Shown: in pieces, positions 1-6,202 of the stretch
Layout: every line of letters starts with the position of its first letter
Numbering within the stretch: position 1 is the stretch's first letter
From: Ruminococcaceae bacterium UBA737
GTDB taxonomy: Bacteria; Bacillota; Clostridia; Oscillospirales; Acutalibacteraceae
DNA: 21,105 nucleotides
Assembly: GCA_002297415.1 (NCBI GenBank)
Contig: DBKZ01000012.1
Location: forward strand, 1-21,105
Direction: 5' to 3'
Program-made: the position numbers and the translations under genes
Notes under the pieces: model-generated
Told to the model about the DNA's origin: nothing
The model's database searches: none
The model's input: the letters and a program-made list of their open reading frames with translations, nothing else

Positions 1-8
1 CTTTTCAT
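1..8 (-). CDS. First codons of the gene downstream of the DXS-like gene (cut by window edge)
   Basis: On the minus strand an ATG lies at 8-6 and overlaps the TGA of the DXS-like gene (7-5) in an ATGA junction. An AGGAGA ribosome site lies a few bases upstream, inside the end of that gene. This is the arrangement of a translationally coupled next gene. Only Met-Lys and part of a third codon are visible, so nothing can be said of its product. Its identity would bear strongly on the role of the DXS-like enzyme. Confidence 0.6.
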
Positions 9-1780
9 AGCTGGTCTCCTTTTAAAAGTTTTTTAATGTCCTCGGTTATCTGTTCTTTTGTAAGACCGTTTTCCTTTAAAAGCTCAGCAGGCTTAAATCT
101 GTCATAAAATGCTTTCTTAATTCCGTAAACCTTGACTGACATATCGCTGTCGGAATAGAACTCGGCTATTTTTTCACCGAAGCCGCCGTCTTTTATTCCG
201 TCCTCCAAGGTTATAACAGCCTTATGATTTGCCTTAAGTTCCTCAAGCAGTTCCTTATCAATTCCGGTGATAAATCTCGGATTGATAAGCGTGGCTTTTA
301 TATCAAGCTCAGCTTTTAACTGTTTTATTACCTCTTCACCGAGCTGATAAAAGTCTCCCAGCGCTATTACCGCAACCTCGCTGCCCTCGATTTCGGTTTT
401 GAATTTATTAAGAGAAGAATAATCGGTGTCGGCCTTTCTCGAATCGGAAATTACACCGTTGCACGGAACTCTTATAGCGACAGGGTGCTCGGTCTGCCCA
501 ATACTCCAATCAAGCATAGCGAAATATTCCTGCTTTGAGGTTGGCGCGAGATAAACCATTTCTGGAATATTTGAGATAAGAGGGATATCATAAAGACCCA
601 AATGCGTTATATCATTAAGCCCGAAAACAGAGGCGGTATTAACAATTATCGTAGCAGGGCTTTTGTTTATGCAAAGGTCCTGCGACAGCTGGTCAAATGT
701 TCTTTGCATAAAGCTTGAATGGGTGGCAAAAACAGGCTTTCCGCCGTTTTTGGCAATTCCCGAGGCTAAAGCTATTGCATGCTCCTCGGCTATTCCGACA
801 TCAATAAACTGCTTGCCTGCCTCTTCCCTTTTATCCTTAGTAAAGCCGATATTTGTAGGAACACCCGCAACAATTGCGGTTACGGTCGGGTCGGCTTTCA
901 TCTTTTTAAGAAGAAAATCGGCGGTTAAGGTGCCGTAATCCTCGCCGTCAAAGGAAAATTTAGGTTTACCGGTTTCGATATCAAACGGCATCGTCCAGTG
1001 CCAGTCTTCCTTATTATCTTCGGCAGGCTTATAGCCCTTGCCCTTTAAGGTGTTGATATGAACAACTATCGGATGATCTATATCCTTAACCTCTTTAAAG
1101 GCCTTGACAAGCGATGGAATATCGTTTCCGTTTGATACATATTTATAGTCAAGACCCAAGGATTTAAACAGATTGCATTCGCATTTTCCGCCGCTTTCGC
1201 GAAGAGCCTTTAAATTTTTATAAAGTCCGCCGTGATTTTCGGCTATTGACATATCATTATCATTAACCAAAACGATAAAATTTGTTTTCTGCTCGCCTGC
1301 AAAATCAAGACCCTCAAGCGCCTCTCCGCCTGAAAGAGAGCCGTCCCCGATAACGGCGATAACATTATAGCTTTCATTTTTTAAATCCCTTGCCTTTGCA
1401 AGACCGGAAGCAAGGCTTACAGAGGTAGATGTGTGGCCTATTCTGAAAAAATCATGGCCGCTTTCGGTAAAATCGGTATATCCCGAAACATTGTCATATT
1501 TATCCTCGTCAATAAAAGCGTCCTTCCTGCCGGTCAGAATTTTATGAGGATAGCTTTGGTGGGAAACATCGAAAACTATTTTATCCTCAGGTGAGTCAAA
1601 AACATAATGGAGCGCGATTATGGCCTCGACCATACCGAAATTCGGTCCGAAATGGCCGCCGTGAATGCTGAGCTTTTTTAAAAGAGCCTCTCTGATATCC
1701 GAGGCAAGCTCTTCTAGCTCCGAAAAATCAAGCTTTTTTACATCTTCGGGTGAATTTATTTTATTTAACTGCTTAAACAT
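5..1780 (-). CDS. DXS-family thiamine-diphosphate enzyme (1-deoxy-D-xylulose-5-phosphate synthase-like), divergent active site
   Basis: 591 aa, somewhat shorter than usual DXS (about 620). The fold is intact: GGHF with His43, DVSHQSYPHKILTGR at 71-85, the ThDP/Mg motif GDGS (145-148) through ND (173-174), and the AEEH catalytic glutamate near 331-334. DXS joins pyruvate to glyceraldehyde 3-phosphate, giving DXP for isoprenoids, thiamine and pyridoxal. Here the positions matching E. coli R99, R420 and R478, linked to binding the acceptor phosphate, are D93, T382 and C440. E. coli D427 is N389. R475 and H431 are kept (R437, H393). The start ATG follows AGGAGGAAG. It is transcribed divergently from a MerR gene, from a promoter with a 19-bp spacer, and overlaps a downstream gene by ATGA. 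The product could be DXP, but an acyloin from an unphosphorylated aldehyde is equally open. DXS family membership is firm; the acceptor is not. Confidence 0.85.
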   Translation of the reverse strand: MFKQLNKINSPEDVKKLDFSELEELASDIREALLKKLSIHGGHFGPNFGMVEAIIALHYVFDSPEDKIVFDVSHQSYPHKILTGRKDAFIDEDKYDNVSGYTDFTESGHDFFRIGHTSTSVSLASGLAKARDLKNESYNVIAVIGDGSLSGGEALEGLDFAGEQKTNFIVLVNDNDMSIAENHGGLYKNLKALRESGGKCECNLFKSLGLDYKYVSNGNDIPSLVKAFKEVKDIDHPIVVHINTLKGKGYKPAEDNKEDWHWTMPFDIETGKPKFSFDGEDYGTLTADFLLKKMKADPTVTAIVAGVPTNIGFTKDKREEAGKQFIDVGIAEEHAIALASGIAKNGGKPVFATHSSFMQRTFDQLSQDLCINKSPATIIVNTASVFGLNDITHLGLYDIPLISNIPEMVYLAPTSKQEYFAMLDWSIGQTEHPVAIRVPCNGVISDSRKADTDYSSLNKFKTEIEGSEVAVIALGDFYQLGEEVIKQLKAELDIKATLINPRFITGIDKELLEELKANHKAVITLEDGIKDGGFGEKIAEFYSDSDMSVKVYGIKKAFYDRFKPAELLKENGLTKEQITEDIKKLLKGDQL

Positions 1781-1792
1781 TTCTTCCTCCTG

Positions 1793-1821
1793 TTGACTGT
1801 AAATTTATTTTTTGTTATAAT
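1793..1821 (+). promoter_or_regulatory. Sigma-A promoter of the merR gene
   Basis: TTGACT at 1793-1798 and TATAAT at 1816-1821 are separated by exactly 17 bp, close to consensus. The predicted start of transcription, near 1828, lies just before the 20-bp palindrome at 1831-1850. A regulator bound there could block its own gene. Confidence 0.75.
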
Positions 1822-1822
1822 A

Positions 1823-1853
1823 ATTTTACAACTTAAAGTTAACTTTAAGTCAA
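1823..1853 (-). promoter_or_regulatory. MerR-type promoter (19-bp spacer) of the DXS-like gene
   Basis: Read on the minus strand, TTGACT (1853-1848) and TAAAAT (1828-1823) are 19 bp apart. A 19-20 bp spacer is too long for normal sigma-A use and is the hallmark of promoters activated by MerR-family proteins, which underwind the DNA. The palindrome at 1831-1850 fills the spacer and touches the -35 box. Confidence 0.78.
1831..1850. promoter_or_regulatory. Perfect 20-bp palindromic operator, AdhR-like
   Basis: ACTTAAAGTTAACTTTAAGT reads identically on both strands. Its core is CTTAAAG-TTAA-CTTTAAG. This matches, from memory, the CTTAAAG-N4-CTTTAAG inverted repeat described for the MerR/NmlR-family regulator AdhR of Bacillus subtilis. 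It lies within the -35/-10 spacer of the DXS-like gene and downstream of the merR promoter, so one site could activate the former and repress the latter. Confidence 0.82.
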
Positions 1854-1891
1854 GACCTTTTTTATAAATTTTTTATGAACGGGAGAAAGCT

Positions 1892-2338
1892 ATGAGTTAC
1901 ACTGTAGGAGAAATGGCAAAAAGAATAGGCGTTGCACCCTCAACGCTCAGATTTTATGACAAGGAGGGGCTTTTGCCTTTTGTTAAAAGGACCTCGGGAA
2001 ACATAAGAACATTTTCGGAGGACGACACCGAGTGGCTTAAAATAATAGAATGTCTTAAAAAAACGGGAATGCCGATAAAGGATATTAAAAAATTCGTAGA
2101 CCTCTGCTCTAAGGGAGACGAAACGATTTCGCAGAGGCTTGAGCTGATAGACAACCAGCGAAGCGCCGTTTTAAGGCAGATAGCGGAGCTTGAGGGCACG
2201 CTTGATATTTTAGAATACAAGCACTGGTACTACGAAACGGCAAAAAAGGCAGGTACCTGCGATATACACAAAGGAATGCCCGAAGAGGACATTCCCGAAA
2301 AAATAAGAAATATTAAAAATCAGATTAAATGCGAGTGA
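1892..2338 (+). CDS. MerR-family transcriptional regulator, AdhR/NmlR-like
   Basis: 148 aa, usual for small MerR proteins. The N-terminal winged helix (YTVGEMAKRIGVAPSTLRFYDKEGLL, residues 3-28) is followed by the second wing (GNIRTFSEDDTEWLK). A long dimerisation helix runs from about 75 to 120. Cys54 in IIECLKKTGM sits where AdhR-type regulators carry their reactive cysteine, in a nearly identical context. Cys72, Cys123 and Cys147 are further candidates. The CCxC-type metal loops of metal-sensing MerR proteins are absent. The start ATG follows GGGAG. It is divergent from the DXS-like gene with the shared operator at 1831-1850. Thiol-based sensing of aldehydes is inferred from family resemblance. 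The 3' end overlaps the convergent MATE gene by 14 bp. Confidence 0.88.
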   Translation: MSYTVGEMAKRIGVAPSTLRFYDKEGLLPFVKRTSGNIRTFSEDDTEWLKIIECLKKTGMPIKDIKKFVDLCSKGDETISQRLELIDNQRSAVLRQIAELEGTLDILEYKHWYYETAKKAGTCDIHKGMPEEDIPEKIRNIKNQIKCE

Positions 2339-3659
2339 CGCTTTTCTTCTGAACCACCCTAAAGGCGATAATACATATTATTACCGATACAAGCGAGCCT
2401 AATGCCGTTGCGAGTCCCATCGGGAAAAGCGTAGTTTTAAAAGTTTTTGAAGCAAGATAAACTGCGGGAATTCTTACAAATGCAATCGAGATAATATTAT
2501 GAATAAACGAAAGCTCAGAGCGCCCCTTAGCGCAAAAATATCCGCTGAAGCTGAAATGAATTCCCGCAAAAATGCAATCGAAGATATATCCCTTAAGATA
2601 AAGGCTTCCCGCAAGGATAACTGCCGTATCCTTAGTAAACAGCGAAACGGCATTCATGGCAATAAACTGAGTTAAGACGCAAACCGCTATTCCGAAGCAG
2701 ACAGAAATCAAAACCGCATATTTAAGCGTTTTAACCGCCCTATCCTCTCTTTTTGCGCCTATATTCTGAGCGCCGAGCGCCGAAACGGAGCTTAGCATTG
2801 AGGACGGAACAAGGAACACGAAGCTTATAATTTTTTCAACTATTCCCACCGCCGCCGCGTCGGTAAGACCTCTGCGGTTTGCAATAACGGTTATAACTAT
2901 AAAGGCTATCTGAATTAAACCGTCCTGCAGAGCTATCGGAGCTCCGATTTTAAAAATAGAAGCGACAATCTCCTTTTTCGGTTTAAAATCCGCTCTGCTA
3001 AGAGCTATCATTTTCTTTTTTATTATAAAAATCAAGGAAATAATAACGCTTACGGTCTGCGACAGAGTGGTTCCGAGCGCCGCGCCCGCGGCACCCATGC
3101 CGAATTTGCCGATAAAAAGAAAATCAAGCGCTATATTAACAATGCAAGCAACCGCTATAAAATACATCGGGCTTTTTGAGTCGCCCATGCCTCTGAAAAC
3201 CGAGCTTATAATATTATAGCCCGTAATAAACGGAATACCGATAAAGCAGATTTTAAGATAATCGACCGTTCCCTCAACCGCCTGAGCAGGGGTTGAAACA
3301 AGAGATGTTATAGGTCTTGTAAGCAGTAAAAGAACAAAAGTAAGAGCTACTGAAACCGCGGCAAAAAAGGTAACCGTATTCCCTGTAAAAAGCGCGGTTT
3401 TTCTTTTATCCCTAGAGCCTACAGCCTGAGCGATATTTACGGTCGTTCCCATTGCGAGGCCGACTATCATTACCGTTATCATGTGCATAACCTGCGAACC
3501 GACAGAAATGGCGGTGGTAGCGTCCACCCCGTTATAAATGCCTATTATAAGCAGGTCCGCCATTCCGTAAAGCGTCTGCAAAAAGTATGAAAGCAAAAAA
3601 GGAAGCGAAAATGAAATCAGATTTTTAAAAACGCTTCCGTTAGTTAAATTTTTCTCCAT
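2325..3659 (-). CDS. MATE-family multidrug/cation efflux protein
   Basis: 444 aa, the normal size for MATE exporters, with about twelve hydrophobic segments in two homologous halves. The opening (NLISFSLPFLLSYFLQTLYGMADLLIIGIYNG) and the internal QAVGSRDKRKT and FRGMGDSKSPMYF segments are characteristic of the family. Such proteins use Na+ or H+ gradients to expel drugs or metabolites across the cytoplasmic membrane. The substrate cannot be read from the sequence. The ATG at 3659 follows GGTGA. It is divergent from the zinc-ribbon gene and converges on merR with a 14-bp overlap of coding ends. It has its own promoter, so its closeness to merR is not evidence of shared regulation. Confidence 0.9.
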   Translation of the reverse strand: MEKNLTNGSVFKNLISFSLPFLLSYFLQTLYGMADLLIIGIYNGVDATTAISVGSQVMHMITVMIVGLAMGTTVNIAQAVGSRDKRKTALFTGNTVTFFAAVSVALTFVLLLLTRPITSLVSTPAQAVEGTVDYLKICFIGIPFITGYNIISSVFRGMGDSKSPMYFIAVACIVNIALDFLFIGKFGMGAAGAALGTTLSQTVSVIISLIFIIKKKMIALSRADFKPKKEIVASIFKIGAPIALQDGLIQIAFIVITVIANRRGLTDAAAVGIVEKIISFVFLVPSSMLSSVSALGAQNIGAKREDRAVKTLKYAVLISVCFGIAVCVLTQFIAMNAVSLFTKDTAVILAGSLYLKGYIFDCIFAGIHFSFSGYFCAKGRSELSFIHNIISIAFVRIPAVYLASKTFKTTLFPMGLATALGSLVSVIICIIAFRVVQKKSVTRI

Positions 3660-3676
3660 TTTTGTTCACCGAAACT

Positions 3677-3705
3677 AAGATATATTAAATAAATTAAAAT
3701 GTCAA
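3677..3705 (-). promoter_or_regulatory. Promoter of the MATE gene
   Basis: On the minus strand TTGACA (3705-3700) is followed after 17 bp by TATCTT (3682-3677). The -35 box is one arm of an inverted repeat (TGTCAA-N5-TTGACA, 3700-3716). Its other arm is the -35 box of the divergent gene. Confidence 0.6.
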
Positions 3706-3710
3706 GTGTA

Positions 3711-3739
3711 TTGACAAAATTTATTTGTTTTGTTAAACT
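3711..3739 (+). promoter_or_regulatory. Promoter of the zinc-ribbon membrane protein gene
   Basis: TTGACA (3711-3716), 17 bp, then TAAACT (3734-3739). A TATAAT also occurs at 3745-3750 but has no good -35 at the right distance. The start of transcription would lie near 3746, about 35 bases before the ATG at 3781. Confidence 0.55.
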
Positions 3740-3780
3740 GTAAATATAATAAAAATCATATTTCAGGGGGTTATTATACT

Positions 3781-4587
3781 ATGAAATGCAACAATTGCGG
3801 ATTTGAGCGCGAGGAAGATTTCGTCTTTTGTCCTAACTGCGGAAGCAAGGCGGACGGAGCTGCAGAAAACACTGCGGAAACCGCAGCTGCCGAAAGCTTT
3901 ACGGAAAAGGTACATAAAATGCTTAACAGCAGCATGTTTTTATGCGTCTGCATTTTAGAAAGCGTTTACACAGCCTTTTCATTGGCTTCTAAAAACATAC
4001 CGCTTTTAAACATTCTTTTGACGATTTTCCTTTGGCTTCTCTTTTCTTCCGCCAAAAAAGGCTTTGCCGACCACGGCAAAATGCGCTGTATAAGCGGAAC
4101 TGTTTTTGCAAGCTATGTTATATACTGGGTAGTAAGCGGTCTTCTTATTCTTTTAGGCCTTATTTCCGCCTTTGCGGTTTCCTACATTGCTTCTGTTCCC
4201 GAGTTTACAAACAGCTTAGCGGACTTTATAAACAGACAGTTCGGAAATTACGGAAATCTTGCCGCCTCACTGCTTTCTTTATCGGCAGTGGTAATCGCGG
4301 TTGTTTTCCTGATTGCGGCGGCAGTTATAATCATTTTCAACTGCATAGGAATCCGTTCAATTCACAAGTTTGTTCAGTCGCTGTATAAAAGCGTTGAAAC
4401 AGGCGTTCCTGCTTTGGTTAAATGCAAAGCGGCGTCCGGCTGGTGTATGACCTTCGGTGTATTTGCAGGAATTTCGGCGCTTTCCGCTCTTCCGAGCTTT
4501 ACAGCTTTCGTTGCAAGCGGAAGTCTCTCGGCAACACTTATTATCACAAGTATTCTTATAAAGAAAACATTTTCGGAAAACAATTAA
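3781..4587 (+). CDS. Zinc-ribbon membrane protein of unknown function
   Basis: 268 aa from the ATG at 3781, which has AGGGGG about ten bases upstream. An in-frame start at 3730 lies inside the promoter region and lacks a ribosome site, so it was not used. Residues 3-20 form a zinc ribbon (Cys3-x2-Cys6, Cys17-x2-Cys20). A short Ala/Glu-rich linker and then several hydrophobic segments follow, roughly at 50-70, 74-92, 105-135, 165-190 and 230-260. This architecture is common in uncharacterised Firmicutes membrane proteins. No catalytic motif is visible and no function is assigned. A strong terminator follows. Confidence 0.82.
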   Translation: MKCNNCGFEREEDFVFCPNCGSKADGAAENTAETAAAESFTEKVHKMLNSSMFLCVCILESVYTAFSLASKNIPLLNILLTIFLWLLFSSAKKGFADHGKMRCISGTVFASYVIYWVVSGLLILLGLISAFAVSYIASVPEFTNSLADFINRQFGNYGNLAASLLSLSAVVIAVVFLIAAAVIIIFNCIGIRSIHKFVQSLYKSVETGVPALVKCKAASGWCMTFGVFAGISALSALPSFTAFVASGSLSATLIITSILIKKTFSENN

Positions 4588-4600
4588 AAATAAGCTGATT

Positions 4601-4631
4601 AAAACTCCCGCCTTATTCAGACGGGAGTTTT
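4601..4631. terminator. Bidirectional intrinsic terminator
   Basis: A 10-bp perfect stem AAAACTCCCG / CGGGAGTTTT with an 11-base loop is followed by TATTTTTA on the plus strand. The left arm gives a T-run on the minus strand. It separates the convergent zinc-ribbon and phosphatidyltransferase genes. Confidence 0.9.
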
Positions 4632-4635
4632 ATTT

Positions 4636-5196
4636 TTACATCAAAAGCAATGATTTAACCGAAGCATTATAGCTTTCGCTTTTAAAATGAATTATCAGTT
4701 CCTCTAAAGAAGCGGTAATTCCTAAGCAAACGGCAAAAAAAGCATAGAATGTTTTAACGGGAGTAATCAGCATAAAGGGAAGAATAAAAACCGCCGCTCC
4801 GGTAAGCTTATTAAGATATGTATGCATTGAAGAAAACCTATGATATTTACAGGCGGCAACAAGATAAGAAGCAAGTCTTACCGCAAGCACCAAGGCTACA
4901 AAGCACCAAATAAGCTTTGGCATTTCCTTTATAAGAACGGGGAGAATCTTAATCATCATCACCGTATAAAACAAAAGATCGGCGACTGAATCAAGCTTTG
5001 CGCCGAAATCGCTTTGAGTACCCGTTTTTCTTGCAACAAAGCCGTCAAGCACGTCGGTAAGTCCCGTAAAGGCATAAATCACAAAGAACAAAACCGAAAG
5101 CGGTTTTATAAAAAGCAAAACTATTGTACCGAGAATTCTTAAAAATGTTATTGAATTCGGGACAGTTAAAATTTCCGTTTTTTCTTTTGTACTCAT
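4636..5196 (-). CDS. CDP-alcohol phosphatidyltransferase family protein (PgsA-like)
   Basis: 186 aa with the family signature DG-x2-AR-x8-G-x3-D-x3-D visible as DGFVARKTGTQSDFGAKLDS plus VAD, around residues 50-73. The aspartates bind the divalent metal and the CDP-linked lipid. About five or six hydrophobic segments make it an integral membrane enzyme of phospholipid synthesis. Size and the PNSITFLRI opening resemble phosphatidylglycerophosphate synthase. The family also includes phosphatidylserine and other head-group transferases, and the acceptor cannot be told from the motif alone. It begins 2 bp after the stop of the nucleoside phosphorylase gene, with GAGG as ribosome site, so the two are co-transcribed. 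Confidence 0.82.
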   Translation of the reverse strand: MSTKEKTEILTVPNSITFLRILGTIVLLFIKPLSVLFFVIYAFTGLTDVLDGFVARKTGTQSDFGAKLDSVADLLFYTVMMIKILPVLIKEMPKLIWCFVALVLAVRLASYLVAACKYHRFSSMHTYLNKLTGAAVFILPFMLITPVKTFYAFFAVCLGITASLEELIIHFKSESYNASVKSLLLM

Positions 5197-5198
5197 CG

Positions 5199-6026
5199 TT
5201 AACCTCTTAGCTTACTGCAAATTCCCCTTATAAGCGCTTTAAAATCTTTTTCTGCCGCTTTTGAGGTTTTTATAACCTCTTCGTGATTTAAAGGCTTATC
5301 CGATATTCCCGCCGCCATATTCGTAAGACAGGAAATTCCGAGAACTCTTATTCCGCAATGATTTGCGGCAATCGCCTCGGGAACGGTAGACATTCCGCAT
5401 GCGTCCGCCCCTAAAATTTTAAGCGCGCGAATTTCGGCAGGCGTTTCATAGCTGGGACCCGATGTATAGCAATAAACGCCTTCTTCAAGCTTTATACCAA
5501 GCTCCTGCGCCGTTTCCTTTGCAAGAAGGCGCAAATCCTTATCATAGGCATTGCTCATTGACGGAAATCTCGGACCGAAGCGCTCATCATTAGGACCTGT
5601 AAGCGGATTTCTGCAAAACAGCGAAATATGATCCGATATAAGCATAAGCTCGCCTGCCCTAAACGACTTATTTATTGCGCCTGCGGCATTTGTAAGAATA
5701 ATATTTTTTAATCCGAGCAGAGAAAACACCCTGATATAAAGAGTTACATCCTCGGTTGTATATCCCTCATAAAGATGAAATCTTCCCTGCATGGCGATAA
5801 TCGCCTTGCCGTTTACCCTGCCGAAAACAAGCTTTCCTGCATGGCCCTTAACGGTGGAAACCGGAAAATCCGGAATATCCTTATAAAATATTTCTTTTTC
5901 CTTTTCGATTTCTTCTCCGAAATTACCGAGTCCGCTCCCTAAAACAACAAGGGTATCGGGAATATTCTTGATTTTCGATTTTAAAAATTCAGCAATTTTT
6001 TCCGCTCTTAAAAAAACATCGCTCAT
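5199..6026 (-). CDS. punA: Purine-nucleoside phosphorylase, trimeric type
   Basis: 275 aa from the ATG at 6026. A TTG four codons upstream is in frame, but the GGTGA there serves better as ribosome site for this ATG. Family motifs are all present: GSGLGNF near the start, GHAGKLVFG, GRFHLYEGY, LTNAAGA, GPSYETPAE (base-binding glutamate) and GISCLTNMAAG. The asparagine in the last motif is the feature that selects 6-oxopurines. It cleaves inosine and guanosine (and deoxy forms) with phosphate to base and (deoxy)ribose 1-phosphate in purine salvage. It leads a two-gene operon with the phosphatidyltransferase, a pairing with no obvious metabolic link. Confidence 0.93.
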   Translation of the reverse strand: MSDVFLRAEKIAEFLKSKIKNIPDTLVVLGSGLGNFGEEIEKEKEIFYKDIPDFPVSTVKGHAGKLVFGRVNGKAIIAMQGRFHLYEGYTTEDVTLYIRVFSLLGLKNIILTNAAGAINKSFRAGELMLISDHISLFCRNPLTGPNDERFGPRFPSMSNAYDKDLRLLAKETAQELGIKLEEGVYCYTSGPSYETPAEIRALKILGADACGMSTVPEAIAANHCGIRVLGISCLTNMAAGISDKPLNHEEVIKTSKAAEKDFKALIRGICSKLRG

Positions 6027-6043
6027 TTGCTTCACCAATTTAA

Positions 6044-6072
6044 AGTATATAATATTTTTTTAATAAAAGCAA
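6044..6072 (-). promoter_or_regulatory. Promoter of punA
   Basis: Minus strand TTGCTT (6072-6067), 17 bp, TATACT (6049-6044). The predicted leader is only about a dozen bases, just enough to carry the GGTGA ribosome site. Confidence 0.5.
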
Positions 6073-6102
6073 GGGATAAAGCCTTTATACATAAAGAAAT
6101 TT

Positions 6103-6136
6103 TGTACAAGTGTCAATGATAGGTGACACTTGTACA
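6103..6136. repeat. Inverted repeat with 13-bp perfect arms between punA and the glycosyltransferase gene
   Basis: TGTACAAGTGTCA (6103-6115) and TGACACTTGTACA (6124-6136) flank an 8-base spacer ATGATAGG. The two arm centres are 21 bp apart, two turns of the helix. No T-run follows on either strand and no gene reads into it, so it is not a plain terminator. It lies upstream of both divergent promoters. An operator or a small mobile-element remnant are the options. Confidence 0.8.
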
Positions 6137-6167
6137 TTAAGATTTGCTTAAGATTGGACGGTTTTGC

Positions 6168-6195
6168 TTGATTTTAAATCAAACCGTGATATAAT
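6168..6195 (+). promoter_or_regulatory. Promoter of the glycosyltransferase gene, with palindrome over the -35
   Basis: TTGATT (6168-6173), 16 bp, TATAAT (6190-6195). A 15-bp palindrome, TTGATTT-T-AAATCAA (6168-6182), covers the -35 box and is framed by ACGGTTT (6158) and ACCGT (to 6187), suggesting an operator or extended hairpin. The -10 ends 7 bases before the ATG at 6203, so transcription should begin at or next to the start codon. Confidence 0.7.
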
Positions 6196-6202
6196 GTAAC
6201 CT

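Noticed and set aside
2325..3659. The MATE gene as a target of the adjacent MerR regulator
   Set aside because: It is convergent with merR, has its own promoter with a normal 17-bp spacer at the far end, and that promoter has no CTTAAAG palindrome.
6103..6136. The 13-bp inverted repeat as a transcription terminator
   Set aside because: No T-run follows on either strand, and both flanking genes are transcribed away from it.
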